A DNA stretch of 64,000 nucleotides from CBDFGQ01 sp965247295 (GTDB lineage: Bacteria; Chloroflexota; Dehalococcoidia; Lucifugimonadales; JAGWBF01), in assembly GCA_965247295.1 (NCBI GenBank), contig CBDFGQ010000005.1, positions 62,001 to 126,000 of the forward strand. Reading direction: 5' to 3'. Under the pieces are notes generated by a model. That model ran no database searches. It worked only from the letters and a program-made list of their open reading frames with translations, and was not told the DNA's origin. The translations under genes were made by a program, and so were the position numbers. Positions within the stretch are counted from its first letter, which is position 1; every line of letters begins with the position of its first letter. Below are positions 10,292 through 19,905 of the stretch, in pieces.

Positions 10292-10473
10292 GAAAGGCTT
10301 CCGAGACTGCCCGCCCGGCGGAACAGGATCGCTCTCAGAAGGCTTTGGAGCGGGTGGGCGGGGCAATGTCCCGGAGGTTCTGGGGCGGGACTTCACCTCG
10401 GAGCCAGTCTCGCGTGTAGTCACATCTGTTTTTAACCCGCTCATTCAACAGCCCGACAAGGGGGAAAGTACCA

Positions 10474-11010
10474 TTGGTCGAAAACGTGGAGCAGAGCCGC
10501 ACTCTCAACGGGGTGGACCTGAACGACCTCGAGACGGGACTGAAGGAGATCGGCGAGCAGGAGGGGGCCCGCCACGCCAGGAAACGGTCCCGAATTCAGT
10601 GGCTGGGGGGCTTCAAGTTCAACAGCTTCGTACGCAACAACACCTTTGTGGTCGAAGAGCCCGCGGGGGCCAGCGCCACGGAACAGGCCCCGAACTCCAT
10701 GGAGTACGTTCTGGGGGCCCTGGGGGCCTGCCTGGCCACCGGATTTGTCCTCAACGCCACCCGGCGGGGGGTCACCGTCCATAACCTGGAGGTGGCCCTG
10801 GACTCAAGCCAGGACAACGTCTTCACCTTCTTTGGGCTGAGCGACGAGGGACATCCGGGGTTCCAGGAGGTCCGGGCCAAGCTATACGTCCAGGCGGACG
10901 CGGACGAGAACACCCTGCGGGAGATATGGGACAAGGCGGTGAGAACGTCCCCAGTGGGCAACTCCCTGGGCCGGACGGTGACGATCACGCCGGAGCTGTC
11001 GGCGCTGTGA
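10474..11010 (+). CDS. OsmC-like protein, second copy (single cysteine)
   Basis: A 178-residue paralog of the OsmC protein at 7878-8411. It has ALGACLATGFVLNATRRG for the first cysteine and RTSPVGNS where the second cysteine of true OsmC/Ohr should be, so it too has only one cysteine. The two copies share the whole architecture, including the N-terminal LNGVDLNDLE helix (LNGVDIEKIQ in the first copy). The start is TTG at 10474 preceded by AAGGGGGAAAG. About 180 nt separate it from the EthD gene, and it is followed by convergent proS. Confidence 0.88.
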   Translation: MVENVEQSRTLNGVDLNDLETGLKEIGEQEGARHARKRSRIQWLGGFKFNSFVRNNTFVVEEPAGASATEQAPNSMEYVLGALGACLATGFVLNATRRGVTVHNLEVALDSSQDNVFTFFGLSDEGHPGFQEVRAKLYVQADADENTLREIWDKAVRTSPVGNSLGRTVTITPELSAL

Positions 11011-11119
11011 AGAGCAGGTTCCTCTCTAATCTAGGTCCGAAGTAACCAGTACGCTTTATCCTCCCGGAGGGCGATATTCAGCGGTCTCGTGGTCGCCCGG
11101 GCCAGCCTCTCTCACCACT

Positions 11120-12823
11120 TTATTGCCCTTTGAGCAGCTGCGCTATCCTCTCCACCACCTCTCCCGTCGGCACCAGGCTGGTCTCCGTCTCCCGGCGTAG
11201 CTTGACCTCCACCGAGTCCTGCCGCAGGTTCCGTGGGCTGACCACGAGGCGCAACGGCATCCCCAGCAGGTCGGCATCGTTGAACTTGACCCCTGCCGCC
11301 TCGTCCGTTCGGTCGTCGTAGAGGGTCTCAATGCCCTCCTGCCAGAGCCGCTGGTACAGCTCCCCGGCGGCCTGGGCCACCGTCTCGTCGGACAGGTTGA
11401 GGCCCACCAGGTGGACTTGGTAAGGGGCTATGGGAGTTGGGAATATGATGCCCTTGTCATCGTGGTTCTGCTCGATGGCCGCGGCCAATAGGCGGCCGAC
11501 GCCGATACCATAGCAGCCCATCAGAATGGGACGCCGCTCCCCGTCCCGGTCAAGGTAGTAGGCGCCCAGGGCCTCGCTGAAGAAGGTCCCCAGCTTGAAA
11601 ATGTGGCCCACCTCGACGCCACGGACCATCTCAAGGGGGGTGCCGCAGCCCACGCAGCCGTGGCCCGCCTCGGCAAGGCCGATGTCCGCCAGGAGGTCGA
11701 CCTTAAAGTCCCGGGGATAGTTGGCATTCCGAAAATGTGTGTCGGCGACGTTGGCCCCCACGGCGAAGTTGGAGCCGTATCGAATGGACTCGTCGGCGAC
11801 GCGCTTTATTCCGTCCAGACCCACCGGCGACGCCGAGCCAGCCACCAGCCCTGCCGCCTCGACCTCCTCCTCGCTGGCCAGCCTGAGCTGATGGCAGTGC
11901 AAGGCGTTCTTCAGCTTGACCTCGTTTACCTCCAGGTCACCCCTGATGGTCACGAACACGACCTCCCCGTCGGCTGCGTAAAACACGGCCTTGAGGGTCT
12001 TGCTGCGAGGGATTCCCAGGTACTCGCTCAATCCGGCTATGGTCTTGACCCCAGGCGTAGAGACCTTCTCCATGGAGAGAAGCGGTTCGCTCGGGAGGGA
12101 CGGTAGGACTCCCCTGGCCTTCTCCGTATTGGCGGCGTAGTCACACTTGGGACAGGTCACCACCGTGTCCTCGCCACTGGGGGTGGGCAGGATGAACTCG
12201 CTGGAGTCCTTCCCGCCGATGGCCCCGCTGTCGGCCTCAACCATGAGGGCGGGCAGGTTACAGCGGCGGTAGATATTGCGATACGCCTGGGCCATCGCCT
12301 GGTAGCTGTTCTCAAGGCCATCCTCATCGGCGTCGAAGCTGTAGGCGTCCTTCATGTCGAACTCACGTACTCGGATGAGCCCCGCCCTTGGCCGCAGCTC
12401 GTCGCGGAACTTGGTCTGTATCTGGTAGAGGTTGACCGGCAGGTCGCGGTAGCTCTGCACGTTGGCCCTGACCATGCTGGTTATTACCTCCTCATGGGTC
12501 GGGGCCAGTACCATCGGCCGTCCACGACGATCGGCGAGGCTAAACAGGTTGTCGCCGAAGGCTTCGTTGCGGCTGGTCTCCTCCCACAGCTCCAGCGGCT
12601 GAAGGACGGGCATCCTGACCTCCTGGCCGCCGGCCGCGTCCATCTCATGGCGGATAATGCCCTCTATTTTTCGCATGGACCGCCAGGCCAGGGGATAGTA
12701 GCTATAGACGCCCGAGGCAACCTGATATATCATGCCCGCCTTCACCATCAGGCGGTGACTCGCGGTCTCCGCCTCGGCGGGCTCGGTACGGAGGGTCTTG
12801 GAGATCAGCTGAGAGAAGCGCAT
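11120..12823 (-). CDS. proS: Prolyl-tRNA synthetase
   Basis: Charges tRNA-Pro. The 567-residue product has normal bacterial length. Class II motifs are visible: MRKIEGIIRHEMDAAGGQEV near the start, FRDELRPRAGLIRVREFDMKD (motif 2), and MGCYGIGVGRLLAAAIEQNHD (motif 3). Between them is the editing insertion (from about residue 190 to 390). A C-terminal anticodon-binding domain begins near IAPYQVHLVGLNL. I place the start at 12823 (MRFSQLISKTLRTEP) rather than 48 codons upstream inside ispG, since homology begins there and ispG ends 22 nt earlier. Confidence 0.96.
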   Translation of the reverse strand: MRFSQLISKTLRTEPAEAETASHRLMVKAGMIYQVASGVYSYYPLAWRSMRKIEGIIRHEMDAAGGQEVRMPVLQPLELWEETSRNEAFGDNLFSLADRRGRPMVLAPTHEEVITSMVRANVQSYRDLPVNLYQIQTKFRDELRPRAGLIRVREFDMKDAYSFDADEDGLENSYQAMAQAYRNIYRRCNLPALMVEADSGAIGGKDSSEFILPTPSGEDTVVTCPKCDYAANTEKARGVLPSLPSEPLLSMEKVSTPGVKTIAGLSEYLGIPRSKTLKAVFYAADGEVVFVTIRGDLEVNEVKLKNALHCHQLRLASEEEVEAAGLVAGSASPVGLDGIKRVADESIRYGSNFAVGANVADTHFRNANYPRDFKVDLLADIGLAEAGHGCVGCGTPLEMVRGVEVGHIFKLGTFFSEALGAYYLDRDGERRPILMGCYGIGVGRLLAAAIEQNHDDKGIIFPTPIAPYQVHLVGLNLSDETVAQAAGELYQRLWQEGIETLYDDRTDEAAGVKFNDADLLGMPLRLVVSPRNLRQDSVEVKLRRETETSLVPTGEVVERIAQLLKGQ

Positions 12824-12845
12824 AAAGCGACTTTTACGATCGTCA

Positions 12846-13988
12846 CTAACCTTCGACGGTCGCCGCGGCCACTGCCTCCACTTCCTCCATGAGGGCGGAC
12901 AGCATGTCCTCGGCAGAAACCACACGGGTCTTCTGGCCCTTGCGGAAGATGACCGCCCGGCCCGCACCGGCGGCTATGCCCACGTCGGCGTCCTTGGCCT
13001 CTCCGGGGCCGTTCACCTCACACCCCATCACCGCCACCTTCACCGTTGACTTTACACTCTTCAGCATCTGATCCACGTCGTTGGCCAGCTTGATAACGTC
13101 GACATCAGCTCGCCCACAACTGGGACAGGCGACTAGGGTGGTCCCCTTCTGCCGTACGTTGAGGGACTTGAGAATCTCGTATCCGGCCCACACCTCTTCA
13201 ACGGGATCGCCACTGAGGGAGACGCGGATGGTGTCCCCGATACCTTCGTACAGTAGCAGCCCCAGACCGATGGCGCTGCGTATGGAGCCCGACTTCACGG
13301 TACCGGCCTCGGTGATACCCAGGTGAAGGGGATAGGGGACCATGTCGGCGATGCGCCGGTATGCTTCCACGGTGGTGTGGACGTCGAAGGCCTTCAGGGA
13401 TAATTTGATCAGATCGAAGTCCAATGACTCCAGGATCCCTATCTCCCACAGGGCGGTGGCCACCATGTGGTCAACCAGACTGTATTCCTCACCGGAGGAT
13501 GCCCCTGCCTTGGGAAGCTTGTTAACCATGTCCAAGTGCCTGGAGAAGCCGCCCGTCTTGCCTATCCCTCCGACCGGCGGCAGGCTGCCGAAGTTTACAC
13601 CGATTCGGATGGGTATCTGCCGCTCCTTGGCGGCCTGCACCACCAGCTTCACCTTCTCGGCATCACGTATGTTCCCGGGGTTGAGCCGCAGCATATCCAC
13701 CCCACCCTGGACGCACTCCAGGGCCAGCTGATAGTGAAAGTGGATATCGGCCACCAGGGGGATATTGATCTGCTTCCTTATCTCCGGCATGGCCTTGGCG
13801 GCCTCCATGTCTGGGACCGCCGACCTGATAATTTCGCACCCCTCATCCTCCAGCTCTCTTATCTGGCGAACGGTGGCCGCCACGTCACGTGTGTCGGTCT
13901 TGGTCATAGACTGGACCGTTACAGGGGAGTCGCCACCCACTTTTACATCGCCTACGTATATCGTCTTGGCCACGCGGCGCCTAACCAT
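12846..13988 (-). CDS. ispG: 4-hydroxy-3-methylbut-2-enyl diphosphate synthase (IspG)
   Basis: Iron-sulfur enzyme of the non-mevalonate isoprenoid pathway, converting MEcPP to HMBPP. The 380-residue product shows VQSMTKTDTRDV at the start of the TIM barrel, ADIHFHYQLAL, and the cluster ligands CPSCGR and GCEVNGPGEAKDADVG (third cysteine, with the conserved Glu nearby). Dxr (15221-16360) and IspH (38244-39143) of the same pathway are in the window. 134 nt separate it from rseP upstream, so it may have its own promoter. A 22 nt gap to proS suggests joint transcription. Confidence 0.97.
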   Translation of the reverse strand: MVRRRVAKTIYVGDVKVGGDSPVTVQSMTKTDTRDVAATVRQIRELEDEGCEIIRSAVPDMEAAKAMPEIRKQINIPLVADIHFHYQLALECVQGGVDMLRLNPGNIRDAEKVKLVVQAAKERQIPIRIGVNFGSLPPVGGIGKTGGFSRHLDMVNKLPKAGASSGEEYSLVDHMVATALWEIGILESLDFDLIKLSLKAFDVHTTVEAYRRIADMVPYPLHLGITEAGTVKSGSIRSAIGLGLLLYEGIGDTIRVSLSGDPVEEVWAGYEILKSLNVRQKGTTLVACPSCGRADVDVIKLANDVDQMLKSVKSTVKVAVMGCEVNGPGEAKDADVGIAAGAGRAVIFRKGQKTRVVSAEDMLSALMEEVEAVAAATVEG

Positions 13989-14122
13989 GTAAACTACTCC
14001 TAAACAAACTAATATTACCTGGAGTACACCTAACTGCCCATATGATCCTGCCGGCCATTAATTGAGCCGTCCTATGACGCATACAACCCTCATGTTGACT
14101 GAAATGTTCCAATAGCGAACAC

Positions 14123-15184
14123 TCACCGCAGCAGGCTTTTGCCCTCCACGATCCTCATGATATCGTTGTAGCCCAGGGCTACAAGTAACCCGATGAGGAC
14201 GACGAATCCCACAAGATGGACGATGCCCTCCTTTTCAGGGGGAATTCGCTTTCCACGGCGCACCCACTCCAGGAGAACGAACACCACCCGCCCGCCGTCC
14301 AGGGCGGGAATGGGCAAGATGTTGAGGATCGCCAGACTGATGCTAAGAATCCCCGCAAGGAAAACCAGGGAGACGGGACCCAGCTCCCGGGCAAACTCAC
14401 CTGTGCCCTGAGCAATGCCAATGGGAGAGGCGAAGGGGATTTCGCCGTCGTCGGTTATCCAGTCTGATACAGCGTCCCTCAGGAGCCCTGGGACGGACCA
14501 GGTTACCCGGAGACTTTGGGCCACCGCGTCCCAGGGGTGCATCGCGTACCACTGAGGTTGAATACCCTGGGGCGGGCTGACCCGGGGCACCAGCTGTATC
14601 CGATGCCGGACGCCTCCTCGACCGATGACCCACTCTAAATTTTGTCCCCGGTTGGCGTCGATCTGGGTTACCAGGTCGTCAAATTCCCGAAGGGGGATTC
14701 CGTTGGCCTCCAGGATAATGTCCCCTGGCTGCACTCCCGCCAGTCCCGCAGGAGAGCCTGCCGCCACATCTATAATCTCCAGTTCTCCGTCTGTCTCCAG
14801 GGTTATGCCGGTGGGCCCCTCGTTGACGGTCTTCGTGAACATGTAAAAGCCGGTGAACAGGACGATGGCAAGTACCAAATTCATGAATACGCCTGCCACC
14901 AGCACGATCAATCGGGTGCCTACGCCCTTGCTAGCCAGGCTCCGGGGCTGGCTGGGGTCGTTTTCTCCCTCCAGCCGCACAAACCCACCGATCGGTAAAA
15001 GGTTCAGAGTGTAGTCCGTCTCGCCCCTGTGAAAGACCTTCACCAGCCTCGGTGGCAGGCCGATTCCAAACTCATTGACCTTGATGCCAAAGGCCTTGGC
15101 GGTGAAGAAGTGGCCCATCTCATGGACCACCACAACCACACCCAGCACTGCCAGAAACTCAACTATGGTGAGCAAAACTTCCAT
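14123..15184 (-). CDS. rseP: RIP metalloprotease RseP (site-2 protease)
   Basis: Intramembrane zinc protease that cleaves anti-sigma factors or remnant signal peptides within the membrane. The 353-residue product has HEMGH near residue 21 in the first transmembrane segment, one PDZ domain (about residues 120-190, GSPAGLAGVQPGDIILEANG), and the C-terminal NILPIPALDGG motif supplying the third zinc ligand. At least four membrane spans are visible. It stands between dxr and ispG as in many bacteria. A single PDZ, rather than the tandem pair of E. coli, is usual for this lineage. Confidence 0.96.
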   Translation of the reverse strand: MEVLLTIVEFLAVLGVVVVVHEMGHFFTAKAFGIKVNEFGIGLPPRLVKVFHRGETDYTLNLLPIGGFVRLEGENDPSQPRSLASKGVGTRLIVLVAGVFMNLVLAIVLFTGFYMFTKTVNEGPTGITLETDGELEIIDVAAGSPAGLAGVQPGDIILEANGIPLREFDDLVTQIDANRGQNLEWVIGRGGVRHRIQLVPRVSPPQGIQPQWYAMHPWDAVAQSLRVTWSVPGLLRDAVSDWITDDGEIPFASPIGIAQGTGEFARELGPVSLVFLAGILSISLAILNILPIPALDGGRVVFVLLEWVRRGKRIPPEKEGIVHLVGFVVLIGLLVALGYNDIMRIVEGKSLLR

Positions 15185-15220
15185 TCAACTACCTATTCGG
15201 CCAGAACACTCCCAACGCCC

Positions 15221-16360
15221 TTAGGAAGCGGCAGGTAGCGCCCCGGCAACCTCGTGGGCCCGCTCCCTGGCCCAACAGTCGGCCTCCAGAATGTCTTCTA
15301 GGCGGCTGTCGCTGCCAGGGCTGTGATCTTCCAGCACCCTGTCCAGCGTGCGGTAAATATCCAAGAACCCTATCCTCCCCTGGAGAAAGAGCTCCACGGC
15401 AACCTCGTCGGCTGCGCTGAGCACAGCCGGGTAGGTACCCCCCTTCTTACCCGCCTCGACGGCCAATCCGAAGCAAGGAAAGCGGTGGGGCTCCAGGGGC
15501 TGAAAGGTCAGGGAGTGGGGCACTCCGGTGTCAAGTCGTGGAATCTGCTGGTTCTCCAGACGGGTCGGGTAAAAGAGGGAGTACTGTATGGGTAGACGCA
15601 TATCCGGCGGGCCCAGCTGGGCCTTCACGGAACCATCGGACAGCTCCACCATGGAGTGAATCATGCTCTGGGGATGGACCACTACCTCTATTTTATCCCA
15701 GGGCACATCGAAAAGCCAATGAGCCTCTATGACCTCAAAGGCCTTATTCATCAAGGTGGCCGAGTCGATCGTTATCTTCTTCCCCATCTTCCATGTCGGG
15801 TGATTCAAGGCCTGCTCGGGAGTAACCCCCTCTAGTTCCTCCAGGGGAGTGGCTCGGAAGGGTCCACCCGAAGCGGTTATGATGATGCGGCGCACCGGCT
15901 CTCGCTCTCCTCGCAGGCACTGCCAGATGGCGCTGGGCTCGCTGTCTACGGGCAGAATGGTGCCCCCCTGTGGCCCTGCCGATGACATCACCAGCCCGCC
16001 GGCCATGATGATCACTTCCTTGTTGGACAGGGCCACGCCCTTTTTTTCTCTCAAGGCATGAAGGGTAGGCACCAGACCTGCGCTACCTATGGTAGCCACC
16101 ATCACAAGCTCTACGTCATTCTCGCAGACCATCGCCTCCATGGGGGTGTAGGTCACACCGCGGGGAAGAAGCCCCCTGTGCTCCTCCGAGACGCAGCAGG
16201 CCAGGCGCGGCTTGAACTCCTCGATCTGGTCTTTAAGGAGCTCAATGTTGAGCCCGGCTGCGAGCCCAATCACCCGGAAGTCGTTTGGAAAGGCCCTGAC
16301 GACATCCAGGGTCTGCCGACCTATCGACCCCGTCGAGCCCAGGACTACCAGCCCCTTCAT
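15221..16360 (-). CDS. dxr: 1-deoxy-D-xylulose 5-phosphate reductoisomerase
   Basis: Catalyses the NADPH-dependent rearrangement of DXP to MEP, the first committed step of the non-mevalonate pathway. The 379-residue product has GSTGSIGRQTLDVV (NADPH site), ALSNKEVIIMAGG, LPVDSEPSAIWQCL (metal-binding Asp and Glu), ITASGGPF, and PTWKMGKKITIDSATLMNK. It follows cdsA by 31 nt and precedes rseP by 36 nt. Confidence 0.97.
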   Translation of the reverse strand: MKGLVVLGSTGSIGRQTLDVVRAFPNDFRVIGLAAGLNIELLKDQIEEFKPRLACCVSEEHRGLLPRGVTYTPMEAMVCENDVELVMVATIGSAGLVPTLHALREKKGVALSNKEVIIMAGGLVMSSAGPQGGTILPVDSEPSAIWQCLRGEREPVRRIIITASGGPFRATPLEELEGVTPEQALNHPTWKMGKKITIDSATLMNKAFEVIEAHWLFDVPWDKIEVVVHPQSMIHSMVELSDGSVKAQLGPPDMRLPIQYSLFYPTRLENQQIPRLDTGVPHSLTFQPLEPHRFPCFGLAVEAGKKGGTYPAVLSAADEVAVELFLQGRIGFLDIYRTLDRVLEDHSPGSDSRLEDILEADCWARERAHEVAGALPAAS

Positions 16361-16391
16361 TGCTCCACCGCCTCGTGGCCCGCTACGGAGC

Positions 16392-17213
16392 CTAGCCAGA
16401 GGGACCTAAAACATACGCAACCAGATAATACACTACAGGAAGGGCCAAGACAATCGAATCCAGTCGGTCCAGCAGGCCTCCATGCCCCGGCAGGATGCTA
16501 CCAGCATCCTTTACCCCGCCAGCCCTCTTGAGCCGCGATTCCAGCAGGTCTCCCAGCTGGGCAGCCACCCCCACCGCAGCCCCCACCAGCACTCCTTGCC
16601 ACAGCGGCACGGAAAGACCCAGCAGTACGCCTAAAGCCAGCGCGACGGCAACGGCCAGCATGAAGCCGCCGATCGCCCCCTCCCAGGTCTTGCCGGGGCT
16701 CACGGAGGGTGTCATTGGGTGCTTACCCACAGCCCGGCCCGTAAGGTAGGCCCCGGTATCGGTACCGAAGGTCACTAGCAGCGCAAAGAGTAGCCAGTCC
16801 CTGCCGTGGTCGGCACCTCCCTCCAGCTCACGCAACATTAGGGCATGGGCCAGGAAGAATCCGACGTACACCGGGCCCGTTACGGCGTAAACCCAGCCGC
16901 TCAGGGCTCCCACCCTGTTACGGGTGAGTACCAGCCATGGGAGCGCCACCACAACTCCCGCACCCAGCAGCACGTGGGGAGCGTACTCGTACCACCGGTC
17001 GGCGAGCTGGCCGCTCACGATGAGCAGGATCGTCCAGACTACACCCACCAGGAGAAGCGAAGGAGGGGCCGCTGCGATCGAAAGACGGTAAAACTCTCGC
17101 AAGCCGAGAAGCGCCACCACCATCACAAGGACCGTGAGCCACGGGAAGCCTGCCCAGATGGCCCCAACGAGAACTGGTACGCCTACCAGGGCGGTAACGA
17201 TTCGCCGGGCCAA
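16392..17213 (-). CDS. cdsA: Phosphatidate cytidylyltransferase
   Basis: Makes CDP-diacylglycerol from phosphatidate and CTP at the membrane. The 273-residue product is strongly hydrophobic with seven or eight predicted spans and ends with the CdsA signature: LLESRLKRAGGVKDAGSILP followed by GHGGLLDRLDS, which includes the metal-binding aspartates. It sits between uppS and dxr in the conserved order. Confidence 0.95.
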   Translation of the reverse strand: MARRIVTALVGVPVLVGAIWAGFPWLTVLVMVVALLGLREFYRLSIAAAPPSLLLVGVVWTILLIVSGQLADRWYEYAPHVLLGAGVVVALPWLVLTRNRVGALSGWVYAVTGPVYVGFFLAHALMLRELEGGADHGRDWLLFALLVTFGTDTGAYLTGRAVGKHPMTPSVSPGKTWEGAIGGFMLAVAVALALGVLLGLSVPLWQGVLVGAAVGVAAQLGDLLESRLKRAGGVKDAGSILPGHGGLLDRLDSIVLALPVVYYLVAYVLGPSG

Positions 17214-17236
17214 CCTCTAGCCTTTGCGTTCCCCGC

Positions 17237-17989
17237 TCAGGATAGGGGCGCCTCTTCGGGAAGGGTCCCGAAGCGCCTACGGCGGCGGCCGAAGGACTCC
17301 ATGGCCCTGGCCAGGTCCGTCTCGCCCAGCGCAGGCCAATGGGTAGCCGTGGGATAGTACTCACTGTAGGCTGACTGCCATAGGAGGAAGTTGCTCAGGC
17401 GTAATTCCCCACCTGTGCGGACTATGAGATCGGGGTCTGGCAGGCCGGCGGTGTACAGGTACTGGCCGAATAGGTCTTCGTCCAGCCTCCCGACCGGAAT
17501 CTTCTCCTGTACTATTCGCTTGACCGCTTCCAGTATCTCCGCACGGCCGCCATAGTCAAAGGCTATGCTCAGGGTCATGGACTCATTGTCCTTGGTCAGC
17601 TCCTTGGCGTCGTTTACAGCCTCTCTGAGCCCCGTAGGAAGGCGGTCTGTCCGGCCGAGATGAAGTATGCGCACGCCCCTTTCATGGAGGGCCTGGGTCT
17701 GTATTTGAATAGCTTCCCTGAGAATGTCTATCAACCCCTCCACCTCCTCCTGGGGACGTGCCCAGTTTTCGGTGGAAAAGGCATAGATGGTGACGTATTT
17801 AACGCCATACCCGGATAGGCACTCCAACACCGGACGGATGTTGTCGACCCCCACCCTATGCCCCTCCAGGCGAGGAAGCCCCTGTTCCTCTGCCCATCGA
17901 CCGTTGCCATCCATGATAATGGCCACATGGTGGGGAACTTGCAGGAACTTTCCACTCGGTTTCGCCGGCCGCGCGCCCATCACTCGCAT
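17237..17989 (-). CDS. uppS: Isoprenyl (undecaprenyl) diphosphate synthase
   Basis: cis-Prenyltransferase that builds the C55 lipid carrier for cell-envelope glycans. The 250-residue product has VAIIMDGNGRWAEEQGLPR (catalytic Asp and P-loop), GHRVGVDNI, YAFSTENWARPQEEV, and the C-terminal DLIVRTGGELRLSNFLLWQSA. It links the isoprenoid genes ispG and dxr with envelope lipid synthesis by cdsA. It is 22 nt after frr. Confidence 0.97.
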   Translation of the reverse strand: MRVMGARPAKPSGKFLQVPHHVAIIMDGNGRWAEEQGLPRLEGHRVGVDNIRPVLECLSGYGVKYVTIYAFSTENWARPQEEVEGLIDILREAIQIQTQALHERGVRILHLGRTDRLPTGLREAVNDAKELTKDNESMTLSIAFDYGGRAEILEAVKRIVQEKIPVGRLDEDLFGQYLYTAGLPDPDLIVRTGGELRLSNFLLWQSAYSEYYPTATHWPALGETDLARAMESFGRRRRRFGTLPEEAPLS

Positions 17990-18011
17990 CTCTGGTCCAG
18001 ACTGGGCTGCC

Positions 18012-18596
18012 CTATACCTGCATTATCTCGGACTCTTTCGCTGCGGAGACCTGGTCCGTCTGGGCAATGTACGAGTCGGTCGTCTTTTGCAGGCGTTCTT
18101 GCGCCCTGCGGCTGTCATCCTGGGACATGAGCTTATTGCGCTCCATGCTCCTCAAACGTTCGAGGTGATCCCGCCGTAAGTTACGCACCACCACTTTCCC
18201 CTCTTCTATCTTCCTCTTCAACACTCGCACCAGCTCCCTGCGCCGCTCTTGACTTAGAGGTGGAATCGGGATGCGTATTATGTTCCCGTCGTTGGAGGGG
18301 TTAAAGCCCATATCCGACTTGAGGAGACTCTTTTCCACATCCAGGATGGTCTGTTTGTCCCAGGGCTGGATGGTGATCAGTCTCGCCTCCGGAACAGTGA
18401 CGGTAGCCAGCTGACTAAGCGCCGTAGGAACGCCGTAGTAGTCCACCATCACGTTCTCCAGCAGGGCAGGGGTGGCACGGCCCGTGCGGAGAGAGCCGAG
18501 GTCCCGTTTCATTACCTCCAACGCTTTGCTCATTTTGGAATCGGCATCTGAGAGAACATCATCAACTGTTGGGTCGGCTCCCTGCTGCGTCGCCAT
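18012..18596 (-). CDS. frr: Ribosome recycling factor
   Basis: Splits post-termination ribosomes together with EF-G. The 194-residue product matches the family over its full length: KMSKALEVMKRDLGSLRTGRA, VDYYGVPTALSQLATVTVPE, NIIRIPIPPLSQERRRELV, and a long C-terminal helix. The ATG at 18596 lies 1 nt from the stop of pyrH. The longer open frame upstream overlaps pyrH and is not used. Confidence 0.97.
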   Translation of the reverse strand: MATQQGADPTVDDVLSDADSKMSKALEVMKRDLGSLRTGRATPALLENVMVDYYGVPTALSQLATVTVPEARLITIQPWDKQTILDVEKSLLKSDMGFNPSNDGNIIRIPIPPLSQERRRELVRVLKRKIEEGKVVVRNLRRDHLERLRSMERNKLMSQDDSRRAQERLQKTTDSYIAQTDQVSAAKESEIMQV

Positions 18597-18597
18597 G

Positions 18598-19323
18598 CTA
18601 CACCTTCCCCGAAATAAGTGTGCCCACCGACTCTCCCAGGAGTATGCGCCGCACATTGCCGGGCTGGAATAGGTCAAAAACTACGATGGGTAGATCGTTG
18701 TCCATACACAGGGAAAGGGCGGTGTTGTCCATTACATCGAGACGGAGATTCAAGGCATCCAGGTAGCCCAGGCATTGGAAGCGCCGGGCCTCCGGGTTTT
18801 TCTTGGGATCGGAATCGTACACGGCGTCCACGTCGTTCTTTGCCATTAGCAGGACATCGGCCCCAATCTCGACCGCCCGCAACGCGGCAGCGGTGTCGGT
18901 GGTCATGTAGGGATTCCCCGTGCCCGCGGCAAAGAGGACCACCCGCCCCTTTTCCAGGTGTCGGATGGCACGCCGCCGTATATAAGACTCGGCCACTGCC
19001 TGCACTTGTATGGCCGTCTGGGTACGAATGACCAGGTCGACCTTCTCCAGAGAATCCTGCAGAGCCAGGGCATTAATGATGGTGGCCAGCATACCGGCGT
19101 AATCGGCAGTGGCCCGGTCCATGCCCCGACCTTCGGCGTCCCGGCCACGCCATATGTTTCCACCACCCACCACCACTCCCATCTCTATTCCCAGGTCCAC
19201 GGCTTCCTTGATCTGGCTGGCGGCGTACCCCACGGCGGCGGGAGCTATACCGTATTCGGCTTCCCCCCTAAGGGACTCTCCACTTAACTTGAGGATCGCC
19301 CTTTTATAACCGCACCCGTTCAC
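18598..19323 (-). CDS. pyrH: Uridylate kinase
   Basis: Phosphorylates UMP to UDP; amino-acid-kinase fold, 241 residues. It shows YKRAILKLSGESLRGE, VVGGGNIWRG, DRATADYAGMLATIINALAL, FAAGTGNPYMTTDTAAALRA and KNDVDAVYDSDPKKNPEA. GTG start at 19323. It lies 15 nt after tsf and is followed directly by frr, the standard rpsB-tsf-pyrH-frr order. Confidence 0.97.
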   Translation of the reverse strand: MNGCGYKRAILKLSGESLRGEAEYGIAPAAVGYAASQIKEAVDLGIEMGVVVGGGNIWRGRDAEGRGMDRATADYAGMLATIINALALQDSLEKVDLVIRTQTAIQVQAVAESYIRRRAIRHLEKGRVVLFAAGTGNPYMTTDTAAALRAVEIGADVLLMAKNDVDAVYDSDPKKNPEARRFQCLGYLDALNLRLDVMDNTALSLCMDNDLPIVVFDLFQPGNVRRILLGESVGTLISGKV

Positions 19324-19338
19324 GACCCCACCAACGCC

Positions 19339-19845
19339 TTATTCTCCCAGAGCAAACCTGGCAAACCGCTTGACCTTGATGTTCTCCCCCATTTTGGCTA
19401 TGGCGTCCTGGATCACGTCACCTACACTGCGGGTAGGGTCCTTTATAAAGGACTGCTCCAGGAGCACCACCTCCTCTAGAGGACGCACCTCGTCTTCCTT
19501 TACCTCAGCCCGGCCGACGTAGGAAGTAGAAGGCATGGCCGCCACCTGCATGGCCAGGTCGTGGGCCAGTTCCTTCAGCTCCGAAGTCCGAGCTACAAAA
19601 TCGGTCTCACAGTCAATCTCCACCAGAGCACCCAGCCTTCCGCCGGTATGGACGTAGGCCTCCACCAGCCCCTCTCTCGTCTCCCTCCCAACCCGCTTGA
19701 TGGCGTCGGCTAGACCCTTTTCCCTGAGGAGTTCGACGGCTCGCTCCGAATCGCCCTCAGCCTCTTCCAGGGCCCGCTTGCAGTCCATGATTCCCACACC
19801 CGTCTTCTGGCGAAGGTCCTTTATCATCTCTACGGTAACCACCAA
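19339..19845 (-). CDS. tsf: Elongation factor Ts (short form)
   Basis: Nucleotide exchange factor for EF-Tu. At 168 residues it is much shorter than the E. coli protein (about 280). It retains the N-terminal UBA-like domain (LRQKTGVGIMDCKRALEEAE), one core subdomain with YVHTGGRLGALVEIDCETDF, and a C-terminal helix, as in the Thermus and other short-form types. The TDF motif that contacts EF-Tu is intact, so it should be functional. It follows rpsB by 60 nt. Confidence 0.95.
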   Translation of the reverse strand: MVVTVEMIKDLRQKTGVGIMDCKRALEEAEGDSERAVELLREKGLADAIKRVGRETREGLVEAYVHTGGRLGALVEIDCETDFVARTSELKELAHDLAMQVAAMPSTSYVGRAEVKEDEVRPLEEVVLLEQSFIKDPTRSVGDVIQDAIAKMGENIKVKRFARFALGE

Positions 19846-19905
19846 GGCTACCCTCCACTGGTCTTGTATCCCGGCCGAGGAATTTGGCGTGCCCTCGTCC
19901 CTGGA

